Notes: generated from the letters alone by a model not told the origin. 64,000 bases of DNA from Leekyejoonella antrihumi (GCF_007845645.1 NZ_VCQV01000001.1:1-64000), one strand, 5' to 3'; numbered from the stretch's first letter, positions 18,753-27,359 are shown. Numbers and translations are program-made.

Positions 18753-19220
18753 ATGACGAACTCGGCCGACGGCGGACCGTGGCAGCAGTCAAGCTTCGAC
18801 GCGGCAGTGCGCGAGGCACAGGACGGGCTCGCCGACGGCGGAGTCCCGGTGGGCAGCGCCCTCGACCTCGACGGAGAGCTGGTCGCGACGGGACGCAACC
18901 TGCGCGTGCAAGGTTCGGATCCCACGGCGCACGGAGAGATCTCGTGCCTGCGCGACGCGGGCCGGCGCACCTCGTACCGCCAAGCCGTCCTCTACACGAC
19001 GCTCGCGCCATGTGCGATGTGCGCGGGCGCGATCATCCAGTTCGGCATCCCCCGCGTCGTGGTCGGCGAGGCCGAGACGTTCCCCGGTGAGCTGGAGCTG
19101 CTCCGATCGCGCGGCGTCGAGATCATCCTGTTGCAGGACGAGCACTGCAGCGCACTGATGCGCCAGTTCCAGGAGCGCTATCCGTCCGTCTGGGCCGAGG
19201 ACATCGGCGACGTTCGCTGA
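18753..19220 (+). CDS. Yeast Fcy1-type deaminase; candidate creatinine deaminase
   Basis: A 155-residue zinc deaminase of the cytidine deaminase fold. His60 and Glu62 (TAHGEIS) and Cys87/Cys90 (PCAMC) are the zinc and proton-transfer residues. It resembles yeast cytosine deaminase Fcy1 along its whole length: GGVPVG near the start, YTTLAPCAMCAGAIIQFGIPR in the centre and a C-terminal RYPSVWAEDIGD. Cytosine deaminase is therefore the direct family call. Its place between a CynX-like permease and creatinase, in a locus that also has N-methylhydantoin and N-carbamoylsarcosine hydrolases but no other creatinine deaminase, makes creatinine a strong candidate substrate. The ATG at 18753 has GAGG 8 nt upstream. 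Its 3' end overlaps the opposing cupin gene by 43 nt. Confidence 0.85.
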   Translation: MTNSADGGPWQQSSFDAAVREAQDGLADGGVPVGSALDLDGELVATGRNLRVQGSDPTAHGEISCLRDAGRRTSYRQAVLYTTLAPCAMCAGAIIQFGIPRVVVGEAETFPGELELLRSRGVEIILLQDEHCSALMRQFQERYPSVWAEDIGDVR

Positions 19221-19627
19221 CCCGCTTCTCTGGCCTGTCGTGCCGCTCGAGCTGTCCCGAACTGCGACCAGTCGGTCGTCCCTGGCGAACCCCAGACCAC
19301 CAGGACGCGGAGCAGGTCTGGCCCGGTGTTGGCCAGATCGTGGCTGGTGCCAGCGGTGGCCAAGACGCTGTCTCCGGCGCTGAGGTCATGGATCTCGTCA
19401 TCGACGTGCATACGACCGGTGCCCGCGAGCACCAGGTAGAGCTCGTCAAGCGGCTGCTCGTCCGGGTCGTGGGTGTGCCGTCCCTCGCCGGCCCCGGGCG
19501 GCAGCTCCCAGGTCTGCACGGCGACCGCCAGGAGCGAGTCGTCGAAGAAATGCCACTGCATCCTGATGGACCCATTGCCGCCGTGCAGGGTGTAGTCGAA
19601 GGCGTTCTCGCCCGCCCGTTCGATCAT
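19178..19627 (-). CDS. Cupin-domain protein
   Basis: A 149-residue single-cupin protein. The metal site reads GRHTHDPDEQPLDELYLVLAGTG (two His and Glu) and the second motif is AGTSHDLANTG with its His. The C-terminal 35 residues are polar and basic. No specific enzymatic role can be assigned; cupins near IclR regulators often are small isomerases, dioxygenases or ligand-binding proteins. Its ATG (19627) overlaps the IclR stop codon, so the pair is one transcript, and the 3' end runs 43 nt into the convergent deaminase gene, an uncommon antisense overlap. Confidence 0.8.
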   Translation of the reverse strand: MIERAGENAFDYTLHGGNGSIRMQWHFFDDSLLAVAVQTWELPPGAGEGRHTHDPDEQPLDELYLVLAGTGRMHVDDEIHDLSAGDSVLATAGTSHDLANTGPDLLRVLVVWGSPGTTDWSQFGTARAARQAREAGQRTSPMSSAQTDG

Positions 19628-20418
19628 CGTTCCGTTTCGTGGTCCGTGCGCCCGCCAAGGCGCAGCGTCACCTGGGAAGCCGCGGCGGCACACTGCTTGC
19701 CCAGCTCGTCCATCGCTGCATCGTCTGTGCGGAACCGGGGAGCAGCAATCAGCACGGCCGCGACGATCGCACCGCGGTGGTCCCTGACGGGGGCAGCCAC
19801 ACCAACCTCCTCGGATGCGGTTTCTGCCCCGTTGACGGCATAGCCGAGCTCCGCCGCGCCAGCCAGGCGAGCCAGATACTTCGGCACTGCCTTCTCGCCG
19901 ATGCCGGTGACGGCGCCCTCGCGGAGCAGCTGCCGGACGCGCTCCGGATCGTCGCCGGCCAGGAACACCTGCACCGACGCGCTCAGTGCGGTCCGGTAGC
20001 GCGACCCGATGCTCGACGTGTGCTTGACCTGGTGCGGGCTGGGGATCTGCTCGACGGTGATCGCCTCGGTGTCGTTCCACACCATCAGGGCGCTGGTCTC
20101 GCCCGTCGCTTCCGTGAGTCTCTGCAGCACTGGAAAACCGGCGCGGCGCACATCGAGATCGGCCAGCAGCGGACCGGCGATCGTCAAGATCCCCAGACCA
20201 AGCCGGTACCGACGGGTCGCGTCCTGCTCGACGATGCCTTCCCGCTCCAGCGAGGCCAGTGTCCGCGAGACGGTGCTCTTGTGCTGTCCGACCTCCTTGG
20301 CGATCTCGGTGACACCGAGCAGCTGACGGTCCGGGCTGAAGCAACGCAGGATCGCCACCGTGTTCTCGATGACCGAGGCGCCGGGTGCACCTGCACTGGT
20401 CGTTGTATATCGCGGCAT
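19624..20418 (-). CDS. IclR-family regulator (paralogue 1)
   Basis: A 264-residue regulator: winged helix at about 18-80 (LLGVTEIAKEVGQHKSTVSRTLASLEREGIVE) and an IclR effector domain (SVQVFLAGDDPERVRQLL, LGYAVNGAETASEEVGVAAPVRDHRG). The effector-domain phrase VEQIPSPHQVKHTSSIGSRY is almost the same as in the second IclR at 25412-26209, so the two are close paralogues and may recognise related ligands and operators. It lies between the cupin gene (ATGA overlap) and creatinase (84 nt gap), all on the minus strand. Control of creatinine or creatine catabolism is likely but inferred. Confidence 0.92.
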   Translation of the reverse strand: MPRYTTTSAGAPGASVIENTVAILRCFSPDRQLLGVTEIAKEVGQHKSTVSRTLASLEREGIVEQDATRRYRLGLGILTIAGPLLADLDVRRAGFPVLQRLTEATGETSALMVWNDTEAITVEQIPSPHQVKHTSSIGSRYRTALSASVQVFLAGDDPERVRQLLREGAVTGIGEKAVPKYLARLAGAAELGYAVNGAETASEEVGVAAPVRDHRGAIVAAVLIAAPRFRTDDAAMDELGKQCAAAASQVTLRLGGRTDHETER

Positions 20419-20502
20419 GGGCCGATCCTATGAGTCAGGGGCTGACCTGGCGACTGACCTGCCCGGAAGACGGCACCTGGCGGTGCCGCCACCCGGGGAC
20501 GC

Positions 20503-21762
20503 TCAGGCCTCGATGATGTTGTGATCCGGGCCGAATGGGAATTTCGTGATGTCCTCGGCGCCGTTCGCACCGACGACACAGATGTCGTGCTCGCGGTATC
20601 CGCCAGCGCCTGGCTGTCCGTCGAGCACCGTGATCATCGGCTCCATCGAGACGACCATGCCCGGCTCGAGCACGGTGTCGATGTCCTCGCGAAGCTCCAG
20701 GCCGGCCTCGCGCCCGTAGTAGTGGCTGAGCACGCCGAAGGAATGGCCGTAGCCGAACGTGCGGTTGGCGAGCAAGCCGTGCTCCACATAGATCGTGTTG
20801 AGCTCGGCGGCGATGTCCTTGCAAACAGCTCCGGGCCTGATCAGCTCGAGTCCACGCTTGTGCACCTCGACGTTGATGTTCCACAGCTCGAGGGACCTCG
20901 CGTCGGGCTGCCCGTAGAACAGGGTGCGCTCGAGGGCCGTGTAGTACCCGGAGGGCATGGGGAAGCAGTTGAGCGACAGGATGTCGCCCTTGCGGACCTG
21001 CCGGGTGGTCGCCCAGTTGTGTGCACCGTCGGTGTTGATGCCGGACTGGAACCACACCCAGGTGTCACGCACCTCCTGCTCAGGGAAGGTCTTGGCAATC
21101 TCGTGCACCATCGCCTCGGTGCCGATCAGTGCCACCTCGTATTCGGAGATGCCCTCCTTGACAGCAGCCTTGACCGCCTCACCACCCAGATCGGCAATGC
21201 GGGCACTGTGCCGGATGACGGTGATCTCCTCATCCGACTTGATCATTCGCTGCCGCATAGCGGCCTGCGCGACATCGACGAGTGTCGCGCCGGGGAAGGC
21301 GGCCTGGAACTTGTCACGGGTGGCGAGCGGGAGGCTGTCGTCCTCAATGCCGATCCGCTTCGCCGTGACACCGCGCTGGCGCAACGCCTCCTGGATGGCG
21401 TGGAAGTAGTTGTCGCGGCGCCAGTCGGTGTAGACGATGTTCTCGCCATAGCTGGTGCGCCAGGGCATCCCGGCATCGATGTTCGCGGTGATGGTCACCT
21501 GGTCGTTCGCCGTGACGACCATGGCGTAGGACCGACCGAAGTAGGTGAACAGGAAGTCGGAGTAGTACTTGATGTTGTGCCAAGACGTGAGGATGACCGC
21601 GTCCAGGCCCTGCTCCGCCATGATCGTGCGCAGACCCGTCAGGCGCCGTTCCATCTCGGCGTCCGAGAACGTCAACTTGCCCTTGGTGCCGTTGTGCAGC
21701 ACCTTCAGCCGCTCGAGCTGCGCGACATCGGAAACGGCCGCTGTGGTGGTGGTGTCGGTCAT
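20503..21762 (-). CDS. Creatinase (creatine amidinohydrolase)
   Basis: A 419-residue enzyme hydrolysing creatine to sarcosine and urea. It has the pita-bread fold of M24 proteins but is specifically creatinase: LTSWHNIKYYSDFLFTYFGR, SGINTDGAHN, FGYGHSFGVLSHYYGREAG and VVSMEPMI match Pseudomonas putida creatinase almost word for word. His248, Glu278 and Glu374 correspond to its active-site His232, Glu262 and Glu358, and the metal ligands of true M24 peptidases are absent. The start at 21762 has AAGGAG 6 nt away; a longer frame exists upstream. Sarcosine produced here feeds the soxBDAG cluster. No urease is in the window. Two operator-like repeats precede it (21859-21890). Confidence 0.96.
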   Translation of the reverse strand: MTDTTTTAAVSDVAQLERLKVLHNGTKGKLTFSDAEMERRLTGLRTIMAEQGLDAVILTSWHNIKYYSDFLFTYFGRSYAMVVTANDQVTITANIDAGMPWRTSYGENIVYTDWRRDNYFHAIQEALRQRGVTAKRIGIEDDSLPLATRDKFQAAFPGATLVDVAQAAMRQRMIKSDEEITVIRHSARIADLGGEAVKAAVKEGISEYEVALIGTEAMVHEIAKTFPEQEVRDTWVWFQSGINTDGAHNWATTRQVRKGDILSLNCFPMPSGYYTALERTLFYGQPDARSLELWNINVEVHKRGLELIRPGAVCKDIAAELNTIYVEHGLLANRTFGYGHSFGVLSHYYGREAGLELREDIDTVLEPGMVVSMEPMITVLDGQPGAGGYREHDICVVGANGAEDITKFPFGPDHNIIEA

Positions 21763-21858
21763 AACTGCTCCTTTGTTCTGGTGGTCGGACGAGGCTCCTC
21801 GGAGCTCGCGGGTGGCGTAGCGCGATCTGGCGTCGGCCAGCGCAGACATCGATCTAAA

Positions 21859-21890
21859 GTTGCATTAATCACAACGTCGTTGCATTCACT
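21859..21890 (-). promoter_or_regulatory. Shared operator candidate, copy B (creatinase)
   Basis: Read on the minus strand, GTTGTGATTAATGCAAC (21875-21859) is an imperfect inverted repeat GTTG-N9-CAAC. A second half site GAATGCAAC lies 20 nt upstream (21887-21879). The sequence lies about 100 nt before the creatinase start and matches copies at 23478 and, more loosely, 17229 and 26381. Confidence 0.6.
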
Positions 21891-22002
21891 GTAGTGTCAC
21901 GGATCCCTTTTTCAAGGGCCGGATCAAGGTCTGTCACCCGGGGTGATCACCGGTGACGATGCGCACATCTGCCCCTCGGTGGCAGTCGAGTCATATGGAA
22001 AG

Positions 22003-23331
22003 TCAGGCGTCGGGCAGTGGATCCTTGGCGGTCTCCTTCGCGAACGCCATGGTCGCGACCGCAACAATCGCTGCCGCCACGAGATACCAGGCCGGTGCGA
22101 TCTTGCTGCCGGTGAGCTTGATCAAGAGCGTGGCAACGAATGGCGCGGTACCACCGAAGAGTGCGTTCGCGGAGTTAAAACTGAAGGCGAATCCGCTGTA
22201 GCGCACCCGGGTCGGGAAGATTTCCGACAGGAACGACGCGAGCGTCCCGTCGTTGAGGGTCAGCAGAGCAGCCAGAACTATCTCGATGGCGACCATCCCG
22301 ACTATCCCGACGGCACCGAGCGCATAGAACAAGGGGACGGTCAAGAGGGCGAAGCCGACGCCGGCCGCGATCAGGACGCGCTTGCGGCCGAACCGGTCGG
22401 ACAGCGTGCCCATGATGAAGATCAGGAAGATGTATATGAACAAGGTGACGGATGTGGCGATGAATGACTCCGTCGTGCTGACATTCAACTCCTCACTCAG
22501 GTAGGTCGGCATGTAGGTGAGAACCAGGTAGAAGCCCACAGCGTTGAGGAGGGTGACACCGAAGGCGATGAGGATCGCCCGGCGGTGATTGGTAAACAGA
22601 TCCTTCAGTGGCGTGTTCTTCGCGTCGTGCCGCAGCTCGAGCTCGCGGAACTTGGGCGTGTCCTCCAACTTGAGTCGGATGTAGCGCCCGATCAGTCCAA
22701 GTGGTGCGGCGAGCAGGAACGGCAGGCGCCACCCCCAGGACTGCATCTGGTCCGTACTGATCAGCGCGCTGAGGAGCGCCACCAGTAGCGAGCCGAAGAG
22801 GAGGCCTGCTGCCGTGGAGGCCGGAACCGTGCTGACATAGAGGCCGCGCTTTCCCTCTGGTGCATACTCTGCAAGGAAGGCTGAGGCGCCGGCGTACTCG
22901 CCGGCCGCAGAAAAGCCCTGCACCAGGCGAACAACCAGCAGGATCACTGCGCCCCAGAGGCCAACCTGGGCATAGCCGGGGATCAGGGCCATGCAGAAGG
23001 TAGCACCCGACATGATCAGGATGGACAACGAAAGTGCCGTCCGACGTCCGATCTTGTCGCCGTAGTGCCCCCATACGAGGCCGCCAAGCGGGCGGATAAC
23101 GAACGAGACTGCAAAGACTGCGAATGCGGCCAGCAGTTGCGTGGTGCGGTCCGACTTCGGGAAGAAAACGTCTCCGATGGTTGCAGCAAGGTAACTGTAG
23201 ACGGCGTAGTCGTACCACTCGACGAAATTGCCGACGAAGCTGGCAGCCATGACCTTGCGTAGGAGGGCCGGTGGGGCTACCGCCTGCGACACTGCGGGTA
23301 ACTGAACTTCCGAATGGTTGCTGGTGACCAT
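22003..23331 (-). CDS. MFS transporter, metabolite:H+ symporter (MHS) family
   Basis: A 442-residue permease with 12 predicted membrane segments. FVGNFVEWYDYAVYSYLA at the start, RPLGGLVWGHYGDKIGRR in the first cytoplasmic loop, and FSAAGEYAGASAFLAEYAPEGKRG are hallmarks of the MHS family (proline/betaine, citrate, shikimate symporters). ATG 23331 is preceded by GGAG at a suitable distance. It lies upstream of creatinase on the same strand (240 nt gap with its own promoter region) and shares the GTTGnnnnnAATGCAAC element, so creatine, creatinine or sarcosine uptake is the likely role. Zwitterionic substrates are typical for the family. Confidence 0.9.
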   Translation of the reverse strand: MVTSNHSEVQLPAVSQAVAPPALLRKVMAASFVGNFVEWYDYAVYSYLAATIGDVFFPKSDRTTQLLAAFAVFAVSFVIRPLGGLVWGHYGDKIGRRTALSLSILIMSGATFCMALIPGYAQVGLWGAVILLVVRLVQGFSAAGEYAGASAFLAEYAPEGKRGLYVSTVPASTAAGLLFGSLLVALLSALISTDQMQSWGWRLPFLLAAPLGLIGRYIRLKLEDTPKFRELELRHDAKNTPLKDLFTNHRRAILIAFGVTLLNAVGFYLVLTYMPTYLSEELNVSTTESFIATSVTLFIYIFLIFIMGTLSDRFGRKRVLIAAGVGFALLTVPLFYALGAVGIVGMVAIEIVLAALLTLNDGTLASFLSEIFPTRVRYSGFAFSFNSANALFGGTAPFVATLLIKLTGSKIAPAWYLVAAAIVAVATMAFAKETAKDPLPDA

Positions 23332-23477
23332 GGCCCACTCTCCTGAGTGGTCGAAGGGAAGGTAAGGGGGCGCGTCGATAACGCGCTGATGGACTGGTTC
23401 TCGCGGACCGGGCAAAGGTCCTCGCCAAGCGCATGTCGGCCCGATGAAGGGAGATGATCCAGACGACTAAATATGAA

Positions 23478-23503
23478 GTTGCATTCAATACAACCCGGTT
23501 GCC
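23478..23503 (-). promoter_or_regulatory. Shared operator candidate, copy C (MHS transporter)
   Basis: Read on the minus strand, GTTGTATTGAATGCAAC (23494-23478) again has the form GTTG-N9-CAAC, and a GGCAAC half site follows 20 nt upstream (23503-23498). Spacing and orientation to the gene mirror copy B. Confidence 0.6.
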
Positions 23504-24039
23504 TGGGATGCGACGCTAGTCACAGTCTGAGACGTTGTCAATACCCCCGGGCCCTCAGATCTCCGACCCGCCACCCAGTGCCCTCCGAGCGCGGCGAACG
23601 CCTCGTCGTAGCCGGTGTCGGGGCGGCCCACGCGCCCGAGGGTGCCGTGCCGAACCTGAGGCGAATCAGCAACGAACGCAGGGTGTCTATACGAAGGCGT
23701 CGCCCTGGCCATTCAGGAGCTGAAGCGAGACGGCACCGTTGACATGCGGGTCATGGTGCTCCTGCTCGACACGGTAGCGAGGGGTATGTCCCAAGCCCCG
23801 ATCCACGAGTTCCAGCTCTCCCCGGAGGCGGTGCCCTGCATGACCGGCGGGGCGCCGGACGCAGCGCACACGGGCCGTCCGGGTCGCACGGGTCGGTTGT
23901 CGTGGCCGACCTCAAGCAGCGCACTGCTCGAGTTCTTCGACGACTGGGCGACTCAGGTCGAAGACGGGCTCAGCCCGATTCAACGGTCGAGCCGAGCCGG
24001 CCTATCGGGGGACCCGGCATCGCTGGATCTGGCCACGAA
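23504..24039. other. Degenerate stretch without a recognisable intact gene
   Basis: Short coding-like pieces occur here: on the minus strand RVGRPDTGYDEAFAALGGHW (about 23640-23560), and on the plus strand EGVALAIQELKRDGTVDMRV (about 23690-23750). Neither is part of a complete frame with a start, and I do not recognise the families. The region looks like further gene debris upstream of the aminotransferase remnant. Confidence 0.4.
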
Positions 24040-24985
24040 TGGGATCGGCACGGCGATCCGGGCAACATCTACCCATTTCATCTCGGCAACATCGACCTGC
24101 CGACTCCACCGAACGTGGTGGAGGCGATGTTTGCGGCGGTCCGGGCCGGCAAGACTGGCTACCGCCCTGGAGCGGGTATCTCGCAGTTGCAAGCGGTGCT
24201 GGCTCAGAACATCGGTGCCAACCGTGGCCGTCCTTGAATCCCACCCAGATCGTCGTGCAGCCCGGCGGCAAGCCGGTGATCGGCAAGTTCATCCAGGCGG
24301 TGATGAACCCCGGCGACGAGGTCCTCTACCCCAATCCCGGGTACCCGATCCACGAGAGCCAGATCGACTACGACGGTGGTGTCGCGAAGGCCCACCGCTA
24401 CGTGCCGACCGCGACCGGTTTCCGGATCGATGTGGACCAGATGCGGGATCTGATCACGCCCCGGACGACGGTCTTGATCTACAACGATCTTCAGAACCCG
24501 ATGAGCGCCGAATCCAGCCAGGTGGAGCGAGAGGACATCGCTGGTCTGGCCCGTCGCCATGATCTGCAGGTGCTGTCCGACGAGGCGCATTTTGAGATGC
24601 GGTGTTCGGGCGCGCCGTCCTCGATCGCGTCGCTGCCAGCAATGCCGGAACGGACCACGATTGTGTACACGTTCTCCAAACAGTTCGCGACGACCGGGTT
24701 GCGGCTCGCTGCGCGGCCGCCCCGCAGCCCATTGCCGATGTCATTGCCAAGCTGAACACCAACGACGAGTCGTGCACGACCCACTTTGTGCAGTACGGCG
24801 GATTTGAGGCGCTGAAAGGCCCCGAGGGGTTGCACTTTGGTCGGCCGCAGGCCGGGGATTCGCCTATTCGGGCATCTCCGTGGCGGCAATCACCGAGGGC
24901 CTGGATCCCCCAGCAGGCGGTCACGGCGCTACGGGCCCATCCCACCTTGGATCGTTATCGTGTCCCCAAACAGCGTTCGGCGTAA
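24040..24985 (+). pseudogene. Frameshifted class I/II PLP aminotransferase
   Basis: Colinear pieces in three frames encode an aspartate-aminotransferase-like protein. 24062-24235 gives NIYPFHLGNIDLPTPPNVVEAM and KTGYRPGAGISQLQAVL; after a frame change at about 24235 comes NPTQIVVQPGGKPVIGKF, GDEVLYPNPGYPIHESQIDY, VLIYNDLQNPMSAESS, LSDEAHFEMR and YTFSKQFATTGLRLAA (normally the PLP-lysine region SKxFAMTGWR). Another frame change near 24715 precedes IADVIAKLNTNDESCTTHFVQYGG. The C-terminal third is mostly missing. The frame breaks and loss of the end make it non-functional. Confidence 0.85.
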
Positions 24986-25411
24986 TCATCGGGCAGCCGG
25001 GCCCCATGGAGGCGGCTGCGCACCAGCCGACCCGGCAGTGTGCAGCGTGCGCTGTCAGACATGCTGGTGGCGGGAAGGTCGGTCGCCGTGTCCGAGGGTG
25101 GCAAGCCTGCCTCAGCGGACACCAACCACGACAGTAGGTCACGGTCGCTTTCGAGCGACGCGCACCGAACCCCAGGCCCTTTCAATAGGTCAATGAGGCC
25201 AGCGACTTTCGGGCTTGCACACGGCTCGGTCCAGGCGCGACGTGATCGCCTCATTGTCCCGAGTTCGCCGCTTCCGGCCAGACTCGCGCCTCGAGGACGC
25301 CTTGTTTGATCGGAGTGGTCTTCGCTGCGGTTCGCCACCATGGGCGCAAGCCAGGCGGAGACGATTGTCTCGGCCGGACGGTTGGCGTTTCTTGGTTGGT
25401 TGGACGGGTAC
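24986..25411. other. Intergenic region without a gene
   Basis: About 425 nt between the aminotransferase remnant and the IclR stop codon. Reading frames here are short or antisense-like and match nothing I recognise. It is probably decayed sequence. Confidence 0.4.
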
Positions 25412-26209
25412 TTATCCTGCTTCTGGTAGGCCCAGCCGCATGGATACTCTCTTGGCAGTGTCACGTACTGCGACGATCAGCGCGTCTTGGTTGTCGTGCC
25501 GGTGCACGCGTGAGCGGGGGGCGCTGAGGGTGATGCATCCGGCGGCAAAGCCTCGTACGTCTCGCACGGGCGCGGATACCCCGAACTCTTCGTCGGTGGT
25601 CAGCCCGTCGTTGACCGCGACGCCGGCGTCCCGGATCCTTGCCAGGCGGGGCCCGATGGGGTCGGCGAGATCGACACTGTCACCGCGTGTTATCTGGCCG
25701 GTGTTCAGGAGTTGCTGCGCATGCTCAGGGGCTAACTCGGCCAGGAACACGCGGACGGAAGAGGATTCAAGTTTCGTGTAGCGCGTGCCGATGCTGGCGG
25801 AGTGCTTGACCTGATGAGGGCTGGGCACCTGCTCAACCACGACGGCTTCGGTGCCGTTCCAGACCGAGACCGCTGCCGTCTCAGAGGTCTGGTCCATCAG
25901 GTCTTCCAGGAAGGGCAGCGCCGCTCGGCGCACGTCCAACTCAGCGAGCAGCGGCGCTGCCAGCGCGACGACGCTGAGGCCGAGGCGGTATCGCCCTGAC
26001 TCATCCTCGCGCTCGACAAAGCCCACATCTGCCAGCCCGGACAGGATCCGCGACACGGTGCTCTTGTGCAGCCCGACCCGGTCCGCGATTTCGGTGACGC
26101 CAAGGACGGGGTGGGCGATGGAGAAGGCCTGGAGTACGGACAGGCCATTGAACAGGGATGCCGCGGCCCCCTGGCGGTGCTCCGATGGCTGGCGTGTGCG
26201 AGGTGGCAT
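25412..26209 (-). CDS. IclR-family regulator (paralogue 2)
   Basis: A 265-residue regulator with a winged helix (LGVTEIADRVGLHKSTVSRILSGLADVGFVE) and an IclR effector domain ending in EEFGVSAPVRDVRGFAAGCI. It shares VEQVPSPHQVKHSASIGTRY with the IclR at 19624-20418, and the whole chain is closely similar. It is divergent from the N-carbamoylsarcosine amidase gene with 266 nt between the starts. That region holds the GTTG-N9-CAAC site at 26381-26397. Regulation of the amidase-hydantoinase-transporter genes is likely. Whether it and its paralogue compete for the same sites cannot be seen from sequence. Confidence 0.93.
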   Translation of the reverse strand: MPPRTRQPSEHRQGAAASLFNGLSVLQAFSIAHPVLGVTEIADRVGLHKSTVSRILSGLADVGFVEREDESGRYRLGLSVVALAAPLLAELDVRRAALPFLEDLMDQTSETAAVSVWNGTEAVVVEQVPSPHQVKHSASIGTRYTKLESSSVRVFLAELAPEHAQQLLNTGQITRGDSVDLADPIGPRLARIRDAGVAVNDGLTTDEEFGVSAPVRDVRGFAAGCITLSAPRSRVHRHDNQDALIVAVRDTAKRVSMRLGLPEAG

Positions 26210-26380
26210 GGTTCTGACCTACTTCCTTCCGTGTTCACCGAGGGCGCCGCAGGTCCCCTGGCGGCTCCAATCTATCTGGCGCGCGGGGAGCACCCGCTGC
26301 GAGGACCGCCTCCGCGGGGCGACCGACTGCGCCCCTGCGACGTGATCCAGGCCACAAAAACTTCACCGAATCTCTTGTGC

Positions 26381-26397
26381 GTTGCTGAACAAGCAAC
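26381..26397 (+). promoter_or_regulatory. Shared operator candidate, copy D (amidase operon)
   Basis: GTTGCTGAACAAGCAAC is a near-perfect inverted repeat (GTTGCT-N5-AGCAAC). It has the same GTTG-N9-CAAC outline and same orientation as copies A to C. A second inverted repeat, AGCAA-N8-TTGCT, follows at 26412-26429. Both lie 50-95 nt before the amidase start. Confidence 0.55.
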
Positions 26398-26475
26398 TAC
26401 TGTGATGACACAGCAACTTCAAAATTGCTCTCTCACGCACATCTGCGACTTTCCTTCTACGACAGGGAGACCGAC

Positions 26476-27186
26476 ATGGGTACTGACCTGACCACCGAGC
26501 TGCAAGAGCTGCTCGAACGGACCTTCAAAACCGACTCGGCGGAGTACGCCGAGCGCGGTTTCCAACGCCGGGTGGGCTACGGCAAACGCCCCGCGATCAT
26601 TCACATCGACATGGCAAACGCGTGGACACGCCCGGACCACGCGTTCTCCTGCAAGGAGATGGACACGATCATCCCCGCGTGCCAGGACCTCAACGAAGCC
26701 GCGCGGTCCAAGGGTGTTCCGGTGATCTACACCACGACCGCCTACGACGTGACCGAGCCCGGCAAGCCCTCGGACATGGGCCTGTGGGTCTCCAAGATCC
26801 CGCTGGAGTTGCTTGCCGTCGGCAGCGACGCGGTCCAGATCGACAGCAGGATCGCCCCCGAGCCCGGGGAACTGGTCATTACCAAGAAGCGGGCCAGCGC
26901 CTTCCCGGGCACCAACCTGCAGCAGTTCCTTACCGCCAACCGCATCGACACCGTCATCGTCACCGGCGTGACCGCTGCCGGCTGCGTGCGGCACACGGTC
27001 GAGGACGCGATCGCCGAAGGATTCCGCCCCATCGTGGTCCGCGAGGCCGTGGGCGATCGGGTGCCGGGGGTCGTGGCATGGAACCTGTTCGACCTGGACG
27101 CCAAATTCGGTGACGTCGAGCCCCTGAGCAACGTTCTGGACTACCTGAACGGCCTGCCCAAGTTCGAGGAAACCACCACCCCCTGA
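26476..27186 (+). CDS. N-carbamoylsarcosine amidase
   Basis: A 236-residue cysteine hydrolase of the isochorismatase fold converting N-carbamoylsarcosine to sarcosine, carbon dioxide and ammonia. It follows the Arthrobacter enzyme closely: YTTTAYDVTEPG, DMGLWVSKIP, KKRASAFPGTNL, VTGVTAAGCVRHTVEDAI, EAVGDRVPGVVAWNLFDLDAKFGDVE. The triad is Asp45, Lys137 and Cys170, equivalent to Asp51, Lys144 and Cys177. GGGAG precedes the ATG at 26476. The next gene encodes the hydantoinase that makes its substrate, so the two form the N-methylhydantoin branch of creatinine breakdown. Confidence 0.95.
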   Translation: MGTDLTTELQELLERTFKTDSAEYAERGFQRRVGYGKRPAIIHIDMANAWTRPDHAFSCKEMDTIIPACQDLNEAARSKGVPVIYTTTAYDVTEPGKPSDMGLWVSKIPLELLAVGSDAVQIDSRIAPEPGELVITKKRASAFPGTNLQQFLTANRIDTVIVTGVTAAGCVRHTVEDAIAEGFRPIVVREAVGDRVPGVVAWNLFDLDAKFGDVEPLSNVLDYLNGLPKFEETTTP

Positions 27187-27191
27187 TTACC

Positions 27192-27227
27192 CGGTGGCCG
27201 CTGCCTCCCCCGAGTCGGCGGCCACCG
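27192..27227 (+). terminator. Hairpin after the amidase gene
   Basis: A 10-bp stem (27192-27201 with 27218-27227) and 16-nt loop lies 5 nt after the stop codon and is followed by caatttc. It could attenuate transcription between amidase and hydantoinase. Confidence 0.45.
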
Positions 27228-27359
27228 CAATTTCGGGCAACTGCCTTACGGATGGGGTCTCCTACTCCCCTCACCTGCTTGAAACCTTGACCACCACGAA
27301 CCGACGAAAACCGACTACCTAGACGCGCCGCCCCCGGCTCGCATCCACAGGAGACTCCC

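Noticed and set aside
20503-21762. Xaa-Pro aminopeptidase
   Set aside because: It has the M24 fold, but the creatinase active-site segments are matched and the metal ligands of peptidases are absent.
23744-24562. 272-codon plus-strand frame
   Set aside because: It runs out of phase through the aminotransferase remnant, which has real motifs in other frames.
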